A stretch of DNA of 18,984 bases from Methanohalobium sp046546175 (GTDB taxonomy: Archaea > Halobacteriota > Methanosarcinia > Methanosarcinales > Methanosarcinaceae): positions 1-18,984 of the forward strand of contig NZ_JBKGYF010000026.1 of NCBI RefSeq assembly GCF_046546175.1, in the 5' to 3' direction. Position numbers and translations under genes: made by a program. The notes under the pieces are model-generated. The model did no database searches, had not been told where the DNA came from, and saw nothing but the letters and a program-made list of their open reading frames with translations. Below are positions 14,285 to 18,984 of the stretch, one piece after another (position 1 is the first letter of the stretch; each line of letters begins with the position of its first letter).

Positions 14285-15325
14285 ATGGATAGTTCTTTTG
14301 ATAAAACCTTAAACGACGAAGATACATCTGGTGAAAGATTTTGTACCCAAAAATCCGATGTTTTCTGGTCCATAAAACTGTTTATGCTATCTGTTATTTT
14401 TACCTTTTTACTGGGATTTGGGATCTATCTGGTTATGAATTTTTTTTCAGATCCTGAAACTGTGAACAATGCCGTTTCCACAGCATCAAGTACTGCTGTC
14501 AAAAAAGTCGAGGTCAGTTCCAGATACATCAGCCTTATGTGGTCGATTTTTATTTTCAATACCATTGCTGCGTTTACTGCATCATTTGGTACAGGATTAT
14601 TTGTCTACATACACCATGTGCTGATTGGTGACCTGAAACACCGGACCAGGCATCAGAAATATTTGAATGTTTCCATCAAAACAGAACATATGTTTAAACA
14701 ATTTTTCAGAAAAATACACTACATCACCGCAAAAACAGATTTGGGTCAAAAGCAGACAAGAGATACTATCCAAGATCCTAAATATTCAATATGGCATTAC
14801 AGCGGATTTACCAGACAAGATTACCAGAAAATTGCCCAAATACTCCCTCATACTATACCTGTAATAATAATTGTTGTCAATGGTATGTTGATTGGGTTGC
14901 TTCTGTCCTATTTTATTTTTAATGGAATACTGGAGGGATACGAAGTTATGGGATTGAAAGGAGTTGTCATGGGCAGCATCTATTCATTTTCTTATTGTAT
15001 TTCTGCAATTTTACCCCATGGCATACTGGAACTTCCTGCACTACTTCTGACAGCAGCTATCGGACACAGGTTTGCAAAGGTACAATCCAACCTAGTTTAT
15101 GATAAAAGACTATTTTTTGGAAGTGACATTAAAAACATAAACCAGAGTCTTGAATATGTAGATTCCATCACAGGGGTTTATCTAAAATCAAAACCCCTGT
15201 GGCATTTATTTATTCCAGTAACAGTTATGCTACTTGTTGCTGCCTATATAGAAGTCTACATAACTCCTGAATTTATAGAAATTGTCATGGATACCATGGA
15301 TAATGTAATATTGAAACTTAATTGA
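14285..15325 (+). CDS. SpoIIM-family integral membrane protein
   Basis: The 346-residue protein belongs to the stage II sporulation protein M family (DUF95 type), shown by the hallmark LPHGILELPALLLTAAIGHR (243-262). Membrane segments are at about 27-53, 84-114, 189-215, 228-260 and 305-327. In archaea the family is widespread and unrelated to sporulation; roles in membrane or envelope organisation are suspected. It has two non-standard parts: an N-terminal pair of segments separated by a 30-residue polar loop (54-83), and a basic soluble loop at about 115-188 rich in Lys, His and Arg, so the conserved core occupies only the second half. GAGGGTGA lies 9 bases before the ATG. Its stop is one base from that of the convergent methyltransferase gene. 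Confidence 0.85.
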   Translation: MDSSFDKTLNDEDTSGERFCTQKSDVFWSIKLFMLSVIFTFLLGFGIYLVMNFFSDPETVNNAVSTASSTAVKKVEVSSRYISLMWSIFIFNTIAAFTASFGTGLFVYIHHVLIGDLKHRTRHQKYLNVSIKTEHMFKQFFRKIHYITAKTDLGQKQTRDTIQDPKYSIWHYSGFTRQDYQKIAQILPHTIPVIIIVVNGMLIGLLLSYFIFNGILEGYEVMGLKGVVMGSIYSFSYCISAILPHGILELPALLLTAAIGHRFAKVQSNLVYDKRLFFGSDIKNINQSLEYVDSITGVYLKSKPLWHLFIPVTVMLLVAAYIEVYITPEFIEIVMDTMDNVILKLN

Positions 15326-15326
15326 T

Positions 15327-16361
15327 TCAACAATTACTTTTAAAGTTTGCTATCCCTTTAGCAACATTGGTGAGCAGACGGCTTGCTATTTCCTGGGTTG
15401 GCCATGATCCAAGACCACAATCCGGTCCAGCATATTTGACGCGGTCACCAAACATATTGCAGGCTTTTTCAAGTCTTTTTGTTATAGTCTCAGGGGTCTC
15501 TATATCAGTGATGATTTCTTCAAACCTGTCCATATCCTTCCATACATTGATATTGTACTTTTCATTGAGTATAGCGGCAAGATTGAACACATCAGTACGT
15601 GCAACTCCGACTCTCAGGTATGAATCTGTATCTTCCAGTAGCTTTTTATCAATAAGTTCCAGATAATCAGGGTTCGCGGCTGATTCCACACCTATAACGT
15701 TTATTGAAGGTGTTCTGGCTGCTAGATGATAGTGGATAGGCGAATGAAGATGGATTTCTACATCTGCTCCCAGTTTTCTTGCTGATTGTGACGCAGTGGT
15801 TAATGCTTCAATAATCTCGGAATCACTAAACATTATCTGTGGATTGATTCCTATACTTGGCTCATCGATGGATATTGTCTTGACATAGAAATTTTCCGCT
15901 GATTCGATTGCTTTTTTGGCAAATCTATCAACACTAACTGCCAACAAATTCAATATATCGGTATATTCGGTACTTCCAAATTCTTTAAGATATAACTCCA
16001 ATGGTCCTGTAATACATACCCTGATACCGAGTTTTTCTCCGTTTTCCTCTCTGTATTTTTTGGCTGCAGGTTCAATTGCCTCAAGTTCCATTATCCTTGC
16101 ACAATCTTCCTTGACATCGTATGGTCCATTGAAACATTCGGGGTCGTTGATTATGGACAAGAACTGTTGATTCATATCCTGAAACTGGGGATAATTGGGA
16201 ACCTGTACTCCTGCATCGATTTTTTTCTGAAAAGTATCATTGATAACATAAAATAATTTTTCGTCTTCTTCCCGAGTGGAAAAAGCATGAGCTAACCATT
16301 CCTTTGTTACCCCTTCTGGTAACGGGTAACTGCCGATTTCATCAAAAATTATCTCAGTCAT
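15327..16361 (-). CDS. Core MetE-like (cobalamin-independent methionine synthase-type) methyltransferase
   Basis: The 344-residue protein has the UroD/MetE-type barrel alone, without MetE's N-terminal folate domain, as in archaeal core methionine synthases that take methyl groups from a corrinoid. FDEIGSYPLP opens it, SIDEPSIG is at 164-171, and IGVESAANPD (223-232) and AGPDCGLGSW (311-320) give Glu226 and Cys315 of the zinc site. The remaining ligands, HxC in E. coli MetE (His641, Cys643), read HLH (204-206): the cysteine is replaced by histidine. The acceptor may be homocysteine or another thiol such as CoM. The ATG at 16361 is chosen; a TATA box about 27 bases upstream predicts a leaderless mRNA, and a TTG at 16367 would precede the transcript start. 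The gene is divergent from two corrinoid:CoM methyltransferase genes. Confidence 0.85.
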   Translation of the reverse strand: MTEIIFDEIGSYPLPEGVTKEWLAHAFSTREEDEKLFYVINDTFQKKIDAGVQVPNYPQFQDMNQQFLSIINDPECFNGPYDVKEDCARIMELEAIEPAAKKYREENGEKLGIRVCITGPLELYLKEFGSTEYTDILNLLAVSVDRFAKKAIESAENFYVKTISIDEPSIGINPQIMFSDSEIIEALTTASQSARKLGADVEIHLHSPIHYHLAARTPSINVIGVESAANPDYLELIDKKLLEDTDSYLRVGVARTDVFNLAAILNEKYNINVWKDMDRFEEIITDIETPETITKRLEKACNMFGDRVKYAGPDCGLGSWPTQEIASRLLTNVAKGIANFKSNC

Positions 16362-16384
16362 GAACAATAACTTATTTTAGATAA

Positions 16385-16392
16385 TATTTATA
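16385..16392 (-). promoter_or_regulatory. TATA box for the MetE-like gene
   Basis: Read on the minus strand this is TATAAATA, centred about 27 bases before the ATG at 16361, which fits a leaderless transcript. Confidence 0.55.
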
Positions 16393-16456
16393 ATTTTGGC
16401 GTGGTTTTGCAGATTCGTTACAAAAAGTCTGTCTTAAAAATAATTACTTAAACCAG

Positions 16457-16467
16457 TATATATATAT
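16457..16467 (+). promoter_or_regulatory. TATA box for the tandem methyltransferase genes
   Basis: A run of alternating T and A (TATATATATAT) predicts a start near 16487 and a 17-base leader that includes AGGTC (16491-16495) 9 bases before the ATG at 16504. Confidence 0.55.
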
Positions 16468-16503
16468 CATTGAAATATTCACAATAAACTAGGTCAAAAC
16501 ACC

Positions 16504-17520
16504 ATGAATCTAAGAGATAGACTTATTGATTGTCTGGAAAGAAGAGAAGTGGATAAAGTTCCTGCCCTATCGGTCACCCAGACAGCAACTGTTGAACTCA
16601 TGAGAATGACAGGGGCAGAATGGCCGGAAGCCCACAGTGACCCTGAAAAAATGGTAAAACTGGCACTTTCAGGGCATGAAATTGCAGGTCTGGAAGGGGT
16701 CAGGTACCCGTTCTGTCTTACCATCCTTGCTGAAGCCCTGGGATGTGAAATTAATATGGGGGCAATGGACATCCAGCCTTCGATAGCATCTAACCCTTAT
16801 TCTGGTACTTCTGAAATACCGGAAGTTCCTGATGACCTTGTGGACAGGGGCAGAATACCTGTCATGTTAGAAGTAACTGAACTGCTCAAAAAAGAAGTTG
16901 TAGGAAATGTTCCGATTATAGCCGGGCTGGTTGGTCCAGCAACTCTCACCGCCCATTTGATGGGAACATCCAATTTTTTGATAGGGTTTCTCAAAAACCC
17001 CGAATATGTGAAAAAATTCCTGGATTTCAGTACAGAGGTATGTATCAAGCATGCTAACAACCTTCTTGAACACGGTGCTGACGTGGTATGTATTCCCGAT
17101 GGTATTGCAGGTCCTGATCTGATTGATCCTGACATGTTTGAAAGTTTCATAAAACCGAAATATCAGAAATTCTGCAGGGATGTCAAAGGAATTAAAATAT
17201 CCCATATGTGTGGTGATATTGATGCTATACTGGAACCACTGTCAAGATGTGGTTTTGAAGGGATAAGTGTTGAAGAGAAAATAACCAACCTCCGAGCTGC
17301 AAAGGAAATCCTTGGTGGAAGGTCAAAACTTATAGGTAATGTTTCAGCTTCAGGTACCATGTTAATGCACAGTTATGATGATGTGAAAATTGAGGCAAGA
17401 GGATGTCTGGAAGAAGGAGTAGATGTACTGGCTCCTGGATGTGGTATCGCACCCGATACACCGTTGAAAAACATAAAGTCACTGGTGGACGCTAGAGATG
17501 AGTACTACCAGAAAGGATAA
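16504..17520 (+). CDS. Methylcobamide:coenzyme M methyltransferase, MtaA/MtbA family
   Basis: Enzymes of this family transfer a methyl group from a methylated corrinoid protein to coenzyme M, feeding methanol, methylamine or methylsulfide carbon into methanogenesis. The 338-residue UroD-fold protein keeps the zinc ligands HMC (His234, Cys236) and PGCG (Cys313), and the substrate-side segments SVTQTATVELM (23-33) and WPEAHSDPEKM (40-50) are very close to known MtaA and MtbA. Sequence by eye does not separate methanol (MtaA), methylamine (MtbA) or methylsulfide types, so no symbol is given. Its own TATA box and ribosome binding site precede it. It is followed after 2 bases by a paralogue. No substrate-specific methyltransferase or corrinoid gene is in the window. 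Confidence 0.92.
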   Translation: MNLRDRLIDCLERREVDKVPALSVTQTATVELMRMTGAEWPEAHSDPEKMVKLALSGHEIAGLEGVRYPFCLTILAEALGCEINMGAMDIQPSIASNPYSGTSEIPEVPDDLVDRGRIPVMLEVTELLKKEVVGNVPIIAGLVGPATLTAHLMGTSNFLIGFLKNPEYVKKFLDFSTEVCIKHANNLLEHGADVVCIPDGIAGPDLIDPDMFESFIKPKYQKFCRDVKGIKISHMCGDIDAILEPLSRCGFEGISVEEKITNLRAAKEILGGRSKLIGNVSASGTMLMHSYDDVKIEARGCLEEGVDVLAPGCGIAPDTPLKNIKSLVDARDEYYQKG

Positions 17521-17522
17521 CA

Positions 17523-18548
17523 ATGGATGAAATAACACCAAGAGAAAGAATGTTTAGGGTAATGGATGGAAAAACCGTTGATAAAACTCCTGTAGGGTCA
17601 TTTACCAGCATGGCTCCTGTTGACCTGATGAATCTGTCAGGTTCATCAAGACCTGAAGCTGACACTAACCCCGAAAAAATGGCAACATTGGCAATATCAG
17701 CCTACAAATTTGCTGGTTTTGAAACGGTAAGGTATCCGTTTGATATGGTTACTCTGGGCGAAGCCATAGGATGTGAAATCGATATAGGTACAAAAGAAAG
17801 AACACCATCCATAACCGATGAATTATCTAAAGAGTCAATTGAGAAACTTGAAGTTCCCAATAATCTTCTTGAGAAGGGACGGATACCGACGATACTGGAA
17901 GCTTCCAGAATCATCAAGGAAGAAGTTGGAGATGAACTTCCTACTATTGTAGGAGTTGAAGGGCCTATTGACCTGGCATCTAATATCGCAGGTATAAAAA
18001 CTTTCATGAAATGGCTGCTTAAAGACCGTGCAAGAGTTGAAAAACTACTGGATATATGTACTGATGTTTGTATTGAATATGCAAACGCATGCCTTAAAAA
18101 TGGTGCTGATGCGATTTGTATTGCAGAAGCTGTTGCTTCACCGGATTTACTTCCTCCATATGATTTCGAAAATCTCCTAAAACCTAGATACACAAAAACT
18201 GCGAAAAAACTTGATGGATACTGTGTGCTTCATGTTTGCGGAAAAACGGATAAAGTTGTTCCTCATATGGTAGAGTGCGGATTTAATGGAATCGTTATTG
18301 AAGAGAATATCCAAGATTTGAAAACGGCAGTAGATACAGCACATAAAAATAATAATATCGTTATCGGGAATGTATCCACTTCAGAGACACTGTTTAACGG
18401 AACCCCTGAACAGGTAAAATCAGAAGCTTTTAACAGTCTGAAAAATGGAGTTGATGTACTGGCTCCCGGATGTGGTATTGCTCCGGAATCACCACTTGAT
18501 AACCTGAAAGCTTTGGTTCAGGCTCGAAACGAATACTGTGAACTCTGA
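17523..18548 (+). CDS. Second methylcobamide:CoM methyltransferase paralogue, diverged
   Basis: The 341-residue protein is homologous over its whole length to its upstream neighbour and keeps the zinc ligands HVC (His237, Cys239) and PGCG (Cys317), plus VDVLAPGCGIAPESPL. It differs where the family is most conserved: SVTQTATVELM is replaced by SFTSMAPVDLM (26-36) and the WPEAH segment by RPEADT. An extra seven residues lie near 100-110. Such changes around the pocket suggest another methyl donor or acceptor thiol. AAGGAT lies just before the ATG and the gap to the upstream gene is 2 bases, so the two are translationally coupled. The tandem arrangement indicates duplication followed by divergence. 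Alternatives are a CmtA/MtsA-like or MtbA isozyme. Confidence 0.88.
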   Translation: MDEITPRERMFRVMDGKTVDKTPVGSFTSMAPVDLMNLSGSSRPEADTNPEKMATLAISAYKFAGFETVRYPFDMVTLGEAIGCEIDIGTKERTPSITDELSKESIEKLEVPNNLLEKGRIPTILEASRIIKEEVGDELPTIVGVEGPIDLASNIAGIKTFMKWLLKDRARVEKLLDICTDVCIEYANACLKNGADAICIAEAVASPDLLPPYDFENLLKPRYTKTAKKLDGYCVLHVCGKTDKVVPHMVECGFNGIVIEENIQDLKTAVDTAHKNNNIVIGNVSTSETLFNGTPEQVKSEAFNSLKNGVDVLAPGCGIAPESPLDNLKALVQARNEYCEL

Positions 18549-18614
18549 GTGATGCAGAGAAAGTTATATCAACATGACAGTAGTATTTCTTTAATAGGGG
18601 AATATTACAACCTT

Positions 18615-18905
18615 ATGGGGAAAATCATACTTACCACAATTTGCATAATGACATTAATAATAATAATAATTATTTCGGAATGCCTATCATCCACACCTCC
18701 CGATACTCCTGGTAATGAAATAGATGATAATCAGACTGAAACCAGAAACTACCAGGGTGTTGAGCTCACTCCAATTGACCAGCAGCAAACTAGAGATATA
18801 AAAGGTATTCCTAATATCAATATAGATTCCTACAGGCTTCAAATAAACTGACTTGTAGAAAATCCGGCTCTGTAGAAAACCTTTATGATAATTAAAATGT
18901 CATAA
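18615..18905 (+). pseudogene. Decayed start of a molybdopterin oxidoreductase (sulfite-oxidase fold) lipoprotein gene
   Basis: A short open frame from the ATG at 18615 to a TGA at 18849 encodes 78 residues: a hydrophobic segment (5-20), a Cys in SEC at the place of a lipobox, a Thr/Pro-rich linker, and IKGIPNI-IDSYRLQIN, which resembles the start of the sulfite-oxidase-like domain (typically IKGPQYI-YxLxVxG). The TGA falls where that family has Gly (GGA to TGA is one change), and the next in-frame codons read LVENPAL, the expected continuation, before a TAG (18873) and a TAA (18903). The lipobox Gly also appears changed to Glu. I read this as a degraded remnant; a real 78-residue secreted peptide is the alternative. 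A GTG at 18549 extends the frame but has no family resemblance. Confidence 0.55.
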
Positions 18906-18984
18906 TTTACTATAGACCTGTGGATGTTATACAGGATCAGTTTTGTTTTAACTTCTTTTACTTGATTTCTGTATTTTCTTGCTT

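Noticed and set aside
18549..18614. GTG/ATG start for the short gene after the second methyltransferase
   Set aside because: The extra 22 residues would place a charged stretch before a normal signal sequence and show no family resemblance; the ATG at 18615 begins a typical signal peptide.
18652..18675. AAT/ATA microsatellite in the last open frame
   Set aside because: It encodes isoleucines of a hydrophobic segment and is expected from AT-rich codon use; noted only as a possible slippage site.
18849..18875. Readthrough of TGA or pyrrolysine at TAG in the molybdopterin-like remnant
   Set aside because: Two different stops, then a TAA at 18903, occur within 60 bases and the lipobox is also altered, so decay is simpler than recoding.

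Overview
The window reads as chromosomal DNA of a methylotrophic methanogenic archaeon of the Methanosarcinaceae. It is AT-rich, and several moderately acidic proteins suggest a Methanohalobium/Methanosalsum-like halophilic genus; I infer the genus only weakly. The lineage evidence is two tandem methylcobamide:coenzyme M methyltransferases (MtaA/MtbA type), a core MetE-like protein, archaeal RPA, KptA, an Rnl3-type RNA ligase, a KaiC-like ATPase, archaeal TATA boxes and GGTGA-type ribosome binding sites. None of the 19 complete genes ends in TAG (11 TAA, 8 TGA), as expected where UAG is read as pyrrolysine.

Layout. 1-159 (-): start of an exported or membrane-anchored protein with three NET glycosylation sequons. 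320-2720 (+): CoA-disulfide-reductase-like flavoprotein overlapping RNA 3'-phosphate cyclase (rtcA). 2725-3360 (-): tRNA 2'-phosphotransferase (kptA), convergent with rtcA. 3567-4703 (+): three-OB-fold RPA. 4710-5165 (-): small ribbon-helix-helix-like/coiled-coil protein. 5166-5506: 341-base gap rich in repeats. 5507-6046 (+): unrecognised Cys-rich, winged-helix-like protein.

6263-12821 (+) is the most striking part. Five consecutive CBS-domain proteins (2+4+4+4+4 = 18 CBS domains, the first with a C-terminal zinc ribbon) are followed at short spacing by an ATP-dependent RNA ligase and an EF-Tu/SelB-like GTPase whose P-loop lysine is arginine. CBS domains bind adenosine nucleotides, so the run looks like a nucleotide- or energy-sensing module joined to RNA repair and translation. 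With rtcA and kptA, the window holds three RNA-end-processing enzymes.

12828-14111 (-): KaiC-like ATPase plus an unrecognised partner. 14285-15325 (+): SpoIIM-family membrane protein. 15327-16361 (-): core MetE-like methyltransferase with an HxH variant of the zinc site. 16504-18548 (+): two tandem corrinoid:CoM methyltransferase paralogues. The end carries what looks like the decayed start of a molybdopterin sulfite-oxidase-fold lipoprotein gene.

No rRNA, tRNA, CRISPR array or insertion sequence was recognised. All assignments come from reading motifs by eye; no database search was run.
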